DNA from: Azonexaceae bacterium | Lineage (GTDB): Bacteria > Pseudomonadota > Gammaproteobacteria > Burkholderiales > Rhodocyclaceae | Assembly: GCA_009469665.1 (NCBI GenBank) | Contig: SSTB01000007.1 | Coordinates: 1-16,005, forward strand | Length of the DNA: 16,005 bases | Reading direction: 5' to 3' | Part shown: positions 5,295 to 12,822 of the stretch, piece after piece | How the letters are laid out: every line of letters starts with the position of its first letter | Numbering within the stretch: the stretch's first letter is position 1 | Notes under the pieces: model-generated | Seen by the model: the letters and a program-made list of their open reading frames with translations, nothing else | Databases searched by the model: none | What the model was told of the DNA's origin: nothing | Program-made: the position numbers and the translations under genes

Positions 5295-6188
5295 GTGTCT
5301 GTCCCCCTTGCCTATCTCACCATCGTTGCCGTCTGGTCCACCACACCCCTAGCCATCCAGTGGAGCGCAGTCGGCACCACCTTCGCTTTCGCCGTCATGG
5401 CCCGCATGGTCATCGGCCTCGTTGTCGCGCTTGTCCTCGTCGTCCTCTGGCGCACCGGCCTGCCGCTCCACCGCCGCGCCCGGCGTAGTTATCTCTGCGG
5501 CGGACTGGGCACTTTCGGAGCCATGCTGGCTACTTACTGGGGCGCGCGCCACATCGATTCCGGGCTGGTTTCGGTAATGTTCGGCCTGACACCACTGGTG
5601 ACCAGCCTTTTCGCCGCCCTCTGGCTGGGCGAGGACGCTCTGCGCCCCTCGCGCCTGGCCGGCCTTGTCCTCGCCCTCTGCGGGCTGGCGGTCATCTTCG
5701 TCACCAGCCATGAAGTCGCGGGCCCCCGGGCCGTCTACGGCATCGCCGCCCTCCTTGTGGCGGTGATCATCTACTCGGCCAGTCTGGTTGGTCTGAAACG
5801 CATCGGCGACCACAGCCCTCCCCTTGCGACCACCGCCGGTACCCTCGCGGTGGCCGTGCCCCTCTTCATCGCGACCTGGTGGCTGACAGACCGAGGCTTG
5901 CCTGCGGCGGTACCGCCCCGCGCCGGAGCTGCCATCGTCTACCTGGGCTGTTTCGGCTCGGTCCTCGGTTTCGCTCTGTATTACTACGTGATCAAGCACC
6001 TGGAAGCGGGCAAGGTCGCCCTCATCACCTTGATCACGCCTGTTCTCGCCCTTCTCCTCGGCAATCTGGCCAATGGCGAAGCCGTGGAGCCGCGGGTCTG
6101 GGTGGGTGCGGGACTTATCAGCGCCGGTCTCGTCCTGCACCGAGGCCGCGCATGCTTGCCCCGGAGTGCCGGCACTGTCGAAATCTAA
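5295..6188 (+). CDS. EamA (drug/metabolite transporter superfamily) permease
   Basis: A protein of 297 residues (303 if started at the ATG at 5277). The GTG at 5295 is preferred because GGGAG stands four bases before it, whereas the ATG has no ribosome site except through coupling to the leader ORF. It is almost wholly hydrophobic, with about ten membrane helices in two EamA halves. The first begins PLAYLTIVAVWSTTPLAIQW and carries GLVSVMFGLTPLVTSLFAAL. The second begins VYGIAALLVAVIIYSASLVG and ends KVALITLITPVLALLLGNLA. DMT permeases export or exchange small metabolites at the inner membrane; the substrate cannot be read from sequence. The MFS gene follows 57 bp downstream. Confidence 0.88.
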   Translation: MSVPLAYLTIVAVWSTTPLAIQWSAVGTTFAFAVMARMVIGLVVALVLVVLWRTGLPLHRRARRSYLCGGLGTFGAMLATYWGARHIDSGLVSVMFGLTPLVTSLFAALWLGEDALRPSRLAGLVLALCGLAVIFVTSHEVAGPRAVYGIAALLVAVIIYSASLVGLKRIGDHSPPLATTAGTLAVAVPLFIATWWLTDRGLPAAVPPRAGAAIVYLGCFGSVLGFALYYYVIKHLEAGKVALITLITPVLALLLGNLANGEAVEPRVWVGAGLISAGLVLHRGRACLPRSAGTVEI

Positions 6189-6209
6189 CCCGTGTCACGT
6201 CCGGCCCCC

Positions 6210-6238
6210 TTGGGGTGCCGGTCGATTGCCCCTATCCT
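6210..6238 (+). promoter_or_regulatory. Weak promoter-like pair before the MFS gene
   Basis: TTGGGG (6210-6215) and TATCCT (6233-6238) are separated by 17 bp. The expected start falls at about 6245, right at the ATG at 6246, which has no Shine-Dalgarno. The hexamers match consensus only at three and four positions, so this is tentative. Confidence 0.25.
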
Positions 6239-6245
6239 TGCCGCT

Positions 6246-7424
6246 ATGCGCAATCCGGTCGCCATCATCGTCATCGCCCAGCTTTGCGGAACCTCGCTCT
6301 GGTTTTCCGCCAATAGCGCGGCAGACGATCTGGTGCGGGCCTGGGGAATAGCGCCGGCGGCCATCGGCACCCTGACCAACGCCGTCCAACTCGGCTTCAT
6401 CCTGGGCACGCTGAGTTTTGCCGTCACCGGCCTGGCCGATCGCTATGCGGCGAGCCGCATCTTCGCTGTCTGCGCTACCCTGGGGGCTGCCTGCAACGGG
6501 ACCTTTGCCCTCTACGCCGAAGGTCTGGCCAGCGGCGTGCCACTCCGTTTTGCCGTCGGCGTTTGCCTGGCCGGGGTATACCCCCTGGGCATGAAGCTGA
6601 TCGTGAGCTGGGTTCCGGAGCGGGCGGGCGCTGCCCTAGCCCAGCTGGTGGGCATGCTGACCTTGGGCACTGCCTTGCCCCATGGAGTACGCTTCTTCGG
6701 CGCCGGTTGGTCATGGTCATCCACCATTCTGGTTTCCAGCGGTTTAGCCCTGACGGCAGCCATGCTGATCTTCCGCCTGGGCGACGGTCCACACCTCAAG
6801 CGCCGCGACGATGCGCCGCCCCTCCACCTGGGTCGGGTGTTCTACGCCTTCTCGGTACGGGAATTCCGGGCCTCGGCCTTCGGCTATTTTGGCCATCAGT
6901 GGGAGCTCTACGCCTTCTGGACTCTGGTACCGGTCCTGGTCGCCCTGGCCGACCTGGCGCCCGCAGGCAGTCGCGCAATCTCCGTCTGGTCCTTCGCGGT
7001 GATAGGCATCGGCGCCCTGGGCTGCGTTTCCGGCGGCATATGGAGCCAACGCATCGGCAGCGCCCGGGTGGCCGCCGCGGCATTGGCCCTTTCGGCCGTT
7101 TGCTGCGCGCTCTTTCCCCTCAGCAGCCCCTGGCCGATCTGGGCCAAGATTGGCCTGTTCCTCGTCTGGGGCGCCACTGTGGTAGCCGACTCGCCCCACT
7201 TTTCCGCCCTTTCCGCCCGAGCCTGCCCGGCGGAAATTGTGGGCAGCGCCCTCGCCTTCCAGAATTCCCTGGGATTTGCCATTACGATGATTTCCATCCA
7301 ATTAGGCACCCGCTGGGCGGACGCCTGGGGCATGAATATCGCCTGGCTGCTACTGCCCGGACCCCTCCTGGGACTGCTAGGGCTCTCTCCCTTGTGGCGC
7401 CAAGGTTTGGTCAAATCCCCCTGA
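6246..7424 (+). CDS. Major facilitator superfamily transporter
   Basis: A 392-residue inner-membrane protein with about twelve hydrophobic helices. It starts MRNPVAIIVIAQLCGTSLWF, followed by a WGIAPAAIGTLTNAVQLGFI helix. The A-motif region appears as GLADRYAASRIFAV between helices 2 and 3. A charged central loop (RLGDGPHLKRRDD) separates the two six-helix halves. The ATG at 6246 is chosen because the earlier GTG at 6192 would add a non-hydrophobic extension. The fold is clear, but the substrate is not. It follows the EamA gene on the same strand, and two unrelated exporters side by side may serve related export needs. No Shine-Dalgarno precedes it. Confidence 0.87.
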   Translation: MRNPVAIIVIAQLCGTSLWFSANSAADDLVRAWGIAPAAIGTLTNAVQLGFILGTLSFAVTGLADRYAASRIFAVCATLGAACNGTFALYAEGLASGVPLRFAVGVCLAGVYPLGMKLIVSWVPERAGAALAQLVGMLTLGTALPHGVRFFGAGWSWSSTILVSSGLALTAAMLIFRLGDGPHLKRRDDAPPLHLGRVFYAFSVREFRASAFGYFGHQWELYAFWTLVPVLVALADLAPAGSRAISVWSFAVIGIGALGCVSGGIWSQRIGSARVAAAALALSAVCCALFPLSSPWPIWAKIGLFLVWGATVVADSPHFSALSARACPAEIVGSALAFQNSLGFAITMISIQLGTRWADAWGMNIAWLLLPGPLLGLLGLSPLWRQGLVKSP

Positions 7425-7461
7425 TGGGCGAAAATGATACATTCCCCTTAGCCCGCCTCCC

Positions 7462-8049
7462 ATGGACAACCTGATCAAGGATACCGCGACGCTGGAGCTC
7501 GCCGCCTGGCTCGACCCCGGCGCCGACTTGCCGGGCTGGGACATCCTGAAGGGCAGCCCGTTCGGCGCCACGTTGGCTTCCCCGGAAGGGGGGGAGCCGA
7601 CCCCCGGCAGCCAACTGGTCACCGTGCAGAACTACTTCGCCGAATACCATCTGGAATATTTCCGCCAGCGGCGCTACAACCATTTCCCCAGCCGCCTTCA
7701 CGCCCTGCTCCTCTTCGCCACCCGTACCGACGCCATGACCTTCCGCAGCAAGCACCCGGACCGGGTGTTCGGCAAGGATCTGGTCGGCGCCCGCACCAGG
7801 GGGCCCTACATCTGCTCCTTCCACGACGCCAGTTGGCTGGACTACCTGCGCCTGCCCCACAGCCTTTCCCTGGCCGCCCTCGACGAAGTGGCCGAACATT
7901 ACTGGTCCGGCCGCACGGTGGAGGAAATCGGCCTCACCTTCATGGACGATCCCTGGAAGGAGCCCCCGGTCATCGAGGCCCTGTTCCAGGGGGCCCTCGA
8001 ACCCATCTGGGGCTATCCCCGTACCGGTTTCCTGCCCGGATTCGCTTGA
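7462..8049 (+). CDS. Conserved-looking 195-residue protein of unknown function
   Basis: No family is recognised with confidence. The protein is soluble and begins MDNLIKDTATLELAAWLDPG. A dense conserved-looking middle follows: YFAEYHLEYFRQRRYNHFPS (58-77), RLHALLLFATRTDAMTF (78-94), a GPYICSFHDASWLDYLRL block (114-131), then an acidic C-terminal part with MDDPWKEPPVIEALFQGALE. The ERxR..FPSR..LLFAT..DA arrangement recalls DUF2441-like or ADP-ribosyltransferase-like folds, but that is a guess. Its TGA ends one base before the ATG of the adaptor gene, which has no ribosome site of its own, so the two are probably coupled. No Shine-Dalgarno is seen here; TACATT at 7438-7443 may be a -10. Confidence 0.6.
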   Translation: MDNLIKDTATLELAAWLDPGADLPGWDILKGSPFGATLASPEGGEPTPGSQLVTVQNYFAEYHLEYFRQRRYNHFPSRLHALLLFATRTDAMTFRSKHPDRVFGKDLVGARTRGPYICSFHDASWLDYLRLPHSLSLAALDEVAEHYWSGRTVEEIGLTFMDDPWKEPPVIEALFQGALEPIWGYPRTGFLPGFA

Positions 8050-8050
8050 A

Positions 8051-9214
8051 ATGCCGATCATCCTGCGCCGCTTCGCCATCGTTGCCTTTGTCATCGCGGG
8101 GCTCGCCGCCCTTGTCTGGTGGGGCACCCGGCCCAAGCCCATCCCCGTGGTGCTGAAGGAGGTGGCGGCGGGCACCGTGGAATCCACCCTCGCCAACACC
8201 CGGGCCGGCACCGTCGATGCCTGCCAGCGCACCAAGCTCTCGACCATTCAGGGCGGGCGCATCGAATTCCTGGGGGTCAAGGAAGGCGATAGGGTGAAGA
8301 AGGGCCAGCTCCTCATGAAACTGTGGAACGACGACCAGCAGGCCCAGGCCGCCCTGGCCCAGAGCCAGATCGCCCTATCGGAAAAGCGGGTGACGGAAGC
8401 CTGCGTCGTCGCCGCCAACGCCGAGCGTGAGGCCGAACGCCAGGGCCGCCTGCGGGCCCAAGGCTTCGTCTCGGTGGGCAAGGAAGAAGCCGCCCGCACC
8501 GAAGCCGAGGCCAGGCGGGCCTCCTGCAACACCGCCAAGGCCGACGTCGCCTCAGCCCAGGCCAAATTCCAGGCCACCCGCGTCGAGCAGGGCCGCACCG
8601 CCCTCTATGCCCCCTTCGACGGCATCGTGGCCAAGATCGTCGGCGAGCTGGGCGAGTATTCCACCCCCTCCCCCCCGGGGGTGCCGACGCCGCCGGCCAT
8701 CGACCTCATCGACGACACCTGCCTCTACGTCACCGCCCCCATGGACGAGGTGGACGCCCCCAAGATCAAGCCTGGCCAGCCGGTACGCATCAGCCTGGAC
8801 GCACTGCCCAAGGAGGTGATTCCAGGCGCCGTGCGACGGGTGGCACCCTACGTCTCCGCGGTGGAAAAGCAGGCGCGGACAGTGGATATCGAGGTCGACT
8901 TCGCCCAGCCGGAGACCGCCGGCAAGCTGCTCGTGGGCTACAGCGCCGACGTGGAAATCCTGCTCGCCGTACGCGACAAGGTCCTGCGCGTTCCCACCGC
9001 CGCCCTCCTCGAAGGCAACCGGGTGCTGCTCTATAACCCCGAGACGGAAAAACTCGAGGAACGCGCCGTCAAAACCGGCCTCGCCAACTGGGAATACACC
9101 GAGATCGCCGAAGGCCTCCAGGCCGGCGACCGCATCGTCACCTCCCTGGAAAAGGAAGGCGTCAAGGCCGGCGCCCGCGTCGTGCCGGACGACAAGGCCA
9201 AGGCGGCCAAGTAG
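8051..9214 (+). CDS. MacA/HlyD-type periplasmic adaptor (membrane fusion protein)
   Basis: A 387-residue protein. A short basic N-terminus and one membrane span (about 7-24: RFAIVAFVIAGLAALVWWG) anchor it in the inner membrane. A lipoyl-like segment follows (TIQGGRIEFLGVKEGDRVKK, about 65-84), then a long alpha-helical hairpin rich in Ala, Gln and Glu (about 95-185). The second lipoyl half (TALYAPFDGIVAKIVGELGE) comes next, then beta-barrel and membrane-proximal domains. Such adaptors link an ATP-driven inner-membrane exporter to an outer-membrane channel. The ATPase and two permeases downstream complete a MacAB-type tripartite system; no TolC-like gene is in the window. Its TAG is directly followed by a palindromic repeat element. 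Confidence 0.9.
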   Translation: MPIILRRFAIVAFVIAGLAALVWWGTRPKPIPVVLKEVAAGTVESTLANTRAGTVDACQRTKLSTIQGGRIEFLGVKEGDRVKKGQLLMKLWNDDQQAQAALAQSQIALSEKRVTEACVVAANAEREAERQGRLRAQGFVSVGKEEAARTEAEARRASCNTAKADVASAQAKFQATRVEQGRTALYAPFDGIVAKIVGELGEYSTPSPPGVPTPPAIDLIDDTCLYVTAPMDEVDAPKIKPGQPVRISLDALPKEVIPGAVRRVAPYVSAVEKQARTVDIEVDFAQPETAGKLLVGYSADVEILLAVRDKVLRVPTAALLEGNRVLLYNPETEKLEERAVKTGLANWEYTEIAEGLQAGDRIVTSLEKEGVKAGARVVPDDKAKAAK

Positions 9215-9372
9215 TACTGCGTTCCGTCAATGAGCTTACAAATGAAATCGATGCATTCTCGTGTCAGGCAAGGCGCAAACAGCAGTCATAGTCGAAGCCA
9301 TGACGAGGATTTGCAACTCCGCATGGCGCGAGAAGGCGCGATTTCATGTACGCGGTTTGGCGGACCGCAGTA
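9215..9372. repeat. Palindromic intergenic element 1 (long imperfect inverted repeat)
   Basis: Starts directly after the adaptor stop. Outer arms TACTGCGTTCCGTCAA (9215-9230) and TTGGCGGACCGCAGTA (9357-9372) are complementary at 14 of 16 positions. Inner arms ATGAAATCG (9242-9250) with CGATTTCAT (9339-9347), and TTCTCG (9256-9261) with CGAGAA (9329-9334), are exact. The centre, 9285-9304, folds as a hairpin with a CGAA loop. The whole 158-bp unit would form one long hairpin in RNA or cruciform in DNA. It has no gene. It resembles a MITE-like or REP-type intergenic repeat; the family is not named. Confidence 0.75.
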
Positions 9373-9373
9373 A

Positions 9374-9539
9374 TAGTAGTCAGTCACACAGGTTCCGCTA
9401 TGTTCGGCACGCCCCGCATCCCCGCTCGCTTTGTCGCTCATCCTCGCCATAGCTTCGGCTATGGCTGCGCTTCGCTTCGCGCGCCCGGGGCGCGGAGGCG
9501 CGCATCGGCATCCACGCAAACCTGTGTGACTGACTACTA
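9374..9539. repeat. Palindromic intergenic element 2 (perfect 21-bp terminal inverted repeat)
   Basis: The 21-base arms at 9374-9394 (beginning TAGTAGTCAGTCACACAG) and 9519-9539 (beginning AACCTGTGTGACTGACTA) are exact reverse complements, enclosing 124 bp. Inside, GCCATAGC-TTCG-GCTATGGC (9446-9465) is a perfect 8-bp hairpin with a TTCG loop, and CGCGCCC-G-GGGCGCG lies just downstream. The right arm ends four bases before the ATPase ATG. Segment 9440-9464 is related in reverse orientation to 9286-9310 of element 1 (21 of 25 matches). Confidence 0.8.
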
Positions 9540-9543
9540 GACC

Positions 9544-10233
9544 ATGCCCCTCATCGAGCTCACCGGCATCGAGCGCGTCTTCCAACTGGGGGACAGCGAG
9601 GTCCACGCCCTGGTCCAGCTCGACCTGACGATCGACGCGGGGGAGTACGTGGCGGTGATGGGCCCCTCAGGCTCCGGCAAATCGACGCTCCTCAACCTGC
9701 TGGGCCTCCTCGACCGCCCCAACGCCGGCATCTACCGCCTGGAGGGGCGGGACGTCACCACCCTGTCACCGGAAGAGCAGGCCCGGGTGCGCAGCCGGCG
9801 CATCGGCTTCGTCTTCCAGAGTTTTCATCTGGTGCCACGGCTCAGCGCCGCCGAGAACATCGCCCTGCCCATGACCCTGGCCGGCATCCCGCCCAAGGAG
9901 CGGGCCGGCCGCGTCGCCCGCGCCCTGGCCGACTTCGGTCTGGAGAACCGTGCCGACCACCGCCCCGACCAGCTTTCCGGCGGCCAGCGCCAACGGGTGG
10001 CCATCGCCCGCGCCACCGTCATGGAACCCGCCCTGCTGCTGGCCGACGAGCCCACCGGCAACCTGGACCGCCACACCGGCGACGAAGTGGTGCATCTGCT
10101 GGAAGAACTCAACGGCCGCGGCGTCACCCTGGTAGTGGTGACCCACGACCCCACCCTGGGCGCTCGTGCCAAGCGGCAACTGGTAATGGAGGATGGGCGC
10201 TTGAAGCACGACAGCGCGGGGAATGTGCTGTGA
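9544..10233 (+). CDS. ABC transporter ATPase, MacB/LolD type
   Basis: A 229-residue ATPase with all core motifs: Walker A GPSGSGKST (40-48), Q-loop FVFQSFHLVPRLSAAENIAL (89-108), signature LSGGQRQRV (144-152), Walker B ALLLADEPTGNLD (163-175) and switch histidine H201 in VVVTHDPTLG. The EPTGNLD and LGLLDRP forms place it in the MacB/LolD/FtsE group, whose members power periplasm-side work rather than substrate passage through a pore. It should drive the two downstream permeases. The ATG at 9544 has no Shine-Dalgarno: it lies four bases after a long inverted repeat. A TTCGAC-type repeat cluster follows. Confidence 0.92.
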   Translation: MPLIELTGIERVFQLGDSEVHALVQLDLTIDAGEYVAVMGPSGSGKSTLLNLLGLLDRPNAGIYRLEGRDVTTLSPEEQARVRSRRIGFVFQSFHLVPRLSAAENIALPMTLAGIPPKERAGRVARALADFGLENRADHRPDQLSGGQRQRVAIARATVMEPALLLADEPTGNLDRHTGDEVVHLLEELNGRGVTLVVVTHDPTLGARAKRQLVMEDGRLKHDSAGNVL

Positions 10234-10253
10234 CTGAACGACCGAGCGACCTT

Positions 10254-10343
10254 CCCTTCGCCCTGAGCCCTTCGACTTTGCTCAGGACAGGCCCGTCGAA
10301 GGGCGGAATGCACCCGGCTTCGACAAGCTCAGCCCGAACGGCT
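10254..10343. repeat. Cluster of TTCGAC/GTCGAA-type intergenic repeats
   Basis: Three related pieces follow the ATPase stop: CCTTCGCCCTGAGC (10254-10267), GCCCTTCGAC (10267-10276) with GTCGAAGGGC (10295-10304) as an exact 10-bp inverted pair, and GGCTTCGACAAGCTCAGCCC (10316-10335) followed by GAACGG. These are fragments of a repeat common in proteobacterial intergenic DNA (forms like CTTCGACAAGCTCAG). They can fold into hairpins within the operon RNA. Confidence 0.72.
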
Positions 10344-10373
10344 GGTGCGCTACAGGTTTAGCAGGAGCCAACC

Positions 10374-11582
10374 ATGCGCACCGCCGACATCCTGCGCTTC
10401 GCCCGCGACGCCGCCGTCGGCACCCCCCTGCGCACCAGCCTTTCGGTGCTGGCCATGTCCATAGGCGTCGCCGCCGTGGTGGTCCTCACCGCCTTGGGGG
10501 ACGGAGCGCGCCGCTACGTGGTCGGCCAGTTCTCCTCCCTGGGCACCAACCTGGTCATCGTCCTGCCCGGCAGGACCGGCACCGGCGGCTTCAACCCGGC
10601 CACCGCCATCACCAGTACACCGCGGGATCTCACCGTCGACGACGCGGCCGCCCTGCTGCGGGCGCCGGCGGTCAAGCGCCTGGCGCCACTGGCGGTGGGC
10701 ACGTCGGAAATCAGCGCCGGAGGCAAGCTGCGCGAGGGCATGGTGGCGGGCTCCACCGCCGAATTTCTGGCGGTGCGCAATTTTGAAATGGCCCAGGGAC
10801 AGTTTCTTCCCGAGGAGGATTGGAATCGCGGTTCGGCGGTAGCCGTCATCGGCGCCAAGATTCGCGAGGAAATCTTCGGCGCCAACCCCGCCGTCGGCCA
10901 ACTGGTGCGCATCGGCGACCGCCGGGTGCGCATCGTCGGGGTGCTCAGATCCACCGGGACGGGCCTGGGCATGAATACCGACGAACTGATCATCGTCCCC
11001 GTGGCCCTGGCCCAGGCCATGTTCAATTCCAACACCCTGTTCCGCATCCTGGTGGAGGCCAGGAGCCGGGAGGCCATACCCGACGCCCGGGACCAGGTGC
11101 TGGCCATCCTAAAGGCCCGCCACCAGGGCGAGGAGGACGTCACCGTCATCACCCAGGACGCCGTGCTGGCCACCTTCGACAAGTTGCTCGGCGCCCTTAC
11201 CCTCGGGGTGGCCGGCATCGCCGCCATCAGCCTCGCCGTGGCCGGCATCCTGGTGATGAACGTCATGCTGGTGGCCGTCACTCAACGTACGGGCGAAATC
11301 GGGCTGCTCAAGGCCCTGGGCGCCCCGGGCCGCACCATCCGCGCCCTGTTTCTCACCGAGGCGGCCATGCTCTCGGCAGTAGGGGCCGGCGTCGGCTATG
11401 GCCTGGGCCAGGCCAGCGCCTTGGGCGTTCGTCTGGCTTTTCCGGTCTTTCCGGCCTACCCGCCGGATTGGGCGGTCATCGCCGGACTAGGCACCGCCCT
11501 GGCCACCGGCCTCGTCTTCGGCGTCATGCCGGCCCGCCGGGCGGCACGGCTGGATCCGGTGCAGGCATTGATGAAGCACTGA
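10374..11582 (+). CDS. MacB-like ABC permease 1 (MacB_PCD plus FtsX domain)
   Basis: A 402-residue inner-membrane protein with the MacB permease plan. An N-terminal helix (TSLSVLAMSIGVAAVVVLTA, about 21-40) is followed by a large periplasmic domain beginning FSSLGTNLVIVLPGRTGTGG. The C-terminal FtsX core has three helices: residues about 270-300 (GVAGIAAISLAVAGILVMNV), 325-355 and 365-390. The last ends in VMPARRAARLDPVQALMKH, a conserved closing motif. AGGAG lies seven bases before the ATG. The coupling segment RTGEIGLLKALGAPGRTIRA matches the contact with the ATPase. Its TGA overlaps the ATG of the second permease by one base (TGATG). Confidence 0.92.
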   Translation: MRTADILRFARDAAVGTPLRTSLSVLAMSIGVAAVVVLTALGDGARRYVVGQFSSLGTNLVIVLPGRTGTGGFNPATAITSTPRDLTVDDAAALLRAPAVKRLAPLAVGTSEISAGGKLREGMVAGSTAEFLAVRNFEMAQGQFLPEEDWNRGSAVAVIGAKIREEIFGANPAVGQLVRIGDRRVRIVGVLRSTGTGLGMNTDELIIVPVALAQAMFNSNTLFRILVEARSREAIPDARDQVLAILKARHQGEEDVTVITQDAVLATFDKLLGALTLGVAGIAAISLAVAGILVMNVMLVAVTQRTGEIGLLKALGAPGRTIRALFLTEAAMLSAVGAGVGYGLGQASALGVRLAFPVFPAYPPDWAVIAGLGTALATGLVFGVMPARRAARLDPVQALMKH

Positions 11583-12784
11583 TGCTGTTCACCGACGCCC
11601 TCCGCCTTGCCCTGCGCGCCATCACGGCCCAACGCCTCAGGAGCTTCCTCACCCTGCTGGGCATCGCCGTCGGCATCGCGGCGGTGATCCTGCTCACCTC
11701 CATCGGCGAAGGCATCCACCGCTTCGTCCTGGGCGAATTCACCCAGTTCGGCACCAACAACATCACCATCGTGCCGGGCAAGACCAAGACCGGCGGCACG
11801 CCCTCGGGGCTGCCCTCCAGCGCCCGCCCCCTGACCCTGGACGATGCCCGGGCCCTGGAGCGGCTGCCCCACATCGTCGCCGTCACCCCCAATGCTCGGG
11901 GCAATGCCGAGGTCGAGGGCAACGGGCGTACCCGGCGCACGCTGATCTATGGGGTGAATTCGCAGATGCCGGCCGTGTTCCAGGGCAGGTTGAGGAGCGG
12001 TCAATTCCTGCCCCCCGAGGACAGCGATGCCGGTGCCCGGGCCTTCGTGGTTCTCGGCGCCAAGCTCAAGGACGAACTGTTCGGCAGCGAGAACCCCCTC
12101 GGCCAGCGCCTGCGCATCGGCGGTCTGCACTTCCGCATCATCGGCATCATGGAAGCCAAGGGCCAGTTCCTCGGCATCGACCTGGACGACACTGCCTTCA
12201 TTCCCGCCGGCCGCGCCCAGGAGCTGTTCAACCGGGAGGGCGTTGACGAGATCAACGTCTCCGCCGCCGAAGGCGTGCCCTCGGCCATCATCGCCAGCGC
12301 CATCAAGGAGCGCCTGATCGCCCGCCACGGACGGGAGGATTTCACCATCGTCACCCAGGAGGAGATGCTGAAGACGCTTTCCAACATCCTCGACGTGCTG
12401 ACCCTCGCGGTCGGGGCCCTGGGCGGGATTTCGCTGCTGGTGGGAGGCGTCGGCATCGTCACCATCATGACCATCGCGGTCAGCGAACGCACCGGCGAAA
12501 TCGGCCTGCTGGTGGCCCTGGGGGCGCCACGGCGCACCATCCTCGGCCTCTTTCTCGGCGAAGCGGTGGCGCTTTCCGCCCTGGGAGGATTTTTCGGCCT
12601 CATCCTGGGCGTCGGGCTGGCTCAGGCGATCCATCTGGCCATGCCGGCGCTTCCAGTCCATACTCCCCTGGCTTTCGTCATGGTGGCCGAAGTTGCCGCG
12701 GCGGCCATCGGCCTGATCGCCGGGGTACTCCCCGCCCGCCGCGCCGCCCTGCTCGACCCGGTAGAGGCCCTGCGCACCCAGTAA
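11582..12784 (+). CDS. MacB-like ABC permease 2 (MacB_PCD plus FtsX domain)
   Basis: A 400-residue paralogue of the preceding permease, with the same order of parts. An N-terminal helix (FLTLLGIAVGIAAVILLTSI) leads into a periplasmic domain starting EFTQFGTNNITIVPGKTKTG. Three C-terminal helices follow, then RTGEIGLLVALGAPRRTILG and a closing AGVLPARRAALLDPVEALRTQ. The N-terminal segments align position by position (LGTNLVIVLPGRTGTGG against FGTNNITIVPGKTKTGG), yet the proteins are clearly diverged. MacB normally works as a homodimer of a fused ATPase-permease. Here a separate ATPase with two different permeases suggests a heterodimer. An open stretch in this frame reaching back to 10820 is the shadow of permease 1, so the ATG at 11582 is used. 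Confidence 0.92.
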   Translation: MLFTDALRLALRAITAQRLRSFLTLLGIAVGIAAVILLTSIGEGIHRFVLGEFTQFGTNNITIVPGKTKTGGTPSGLPSSARPLTLDDARALERLPHIVAVTPNARGNAEVEGNGRTRRTLIYGVNSQMPAVFQGRLRSGQFLPPEDSDAGARAFVVLGAKLKDELFGSENPLGQRLRIGGLHFRIIGIMEAKGQFLGIDLDDTAFIPAGRAQELFNREGVDEINVSAAEGVPSAIIASAIKERLIARHGREDFTIVTQEEMLKTLSNILDVLTLAVGALGGISLLVGGVGIVTIMTIAVSERTGEIGLLVALGAPRRTILGLFLGEAVALSALGGFFGLILGVGLAQAIHLAMPALPVHTPLAFVMVAEVAAAAIGLIAGVLPARRAALLDPVEALRTQ

Positions 12785-12822
12785 TCCCCCTTCACCCACC
12801 CCACCACCCGCCAGGAGTTGCC

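Noticed and set aside
9261..9452. 63-codon frame across the palindromic elements
   Set aside because: It crosses inverted repeats, has no ribosome site and no protein-like pattern.
9215..9539. Insertion sequence or CRISPR array
   Set aside because: No transposase frame, and no regularly spaced direct repeats; only inverted repeats are present.
10820..11581. Long open frame upstream of permease 2 in the same frame
   Set aside because: It is Arg/Pro/Gly/His-rich shadow of permease 1 and permease 2 has its own start at 11582.
11456..12799. 447-codon minus-strand frame over permease 2
   Set aside because: Antisense shadow of a well-supported FtsX/MacB gene; composition is Gly/Asp/Gln-rich with no domain pattern.
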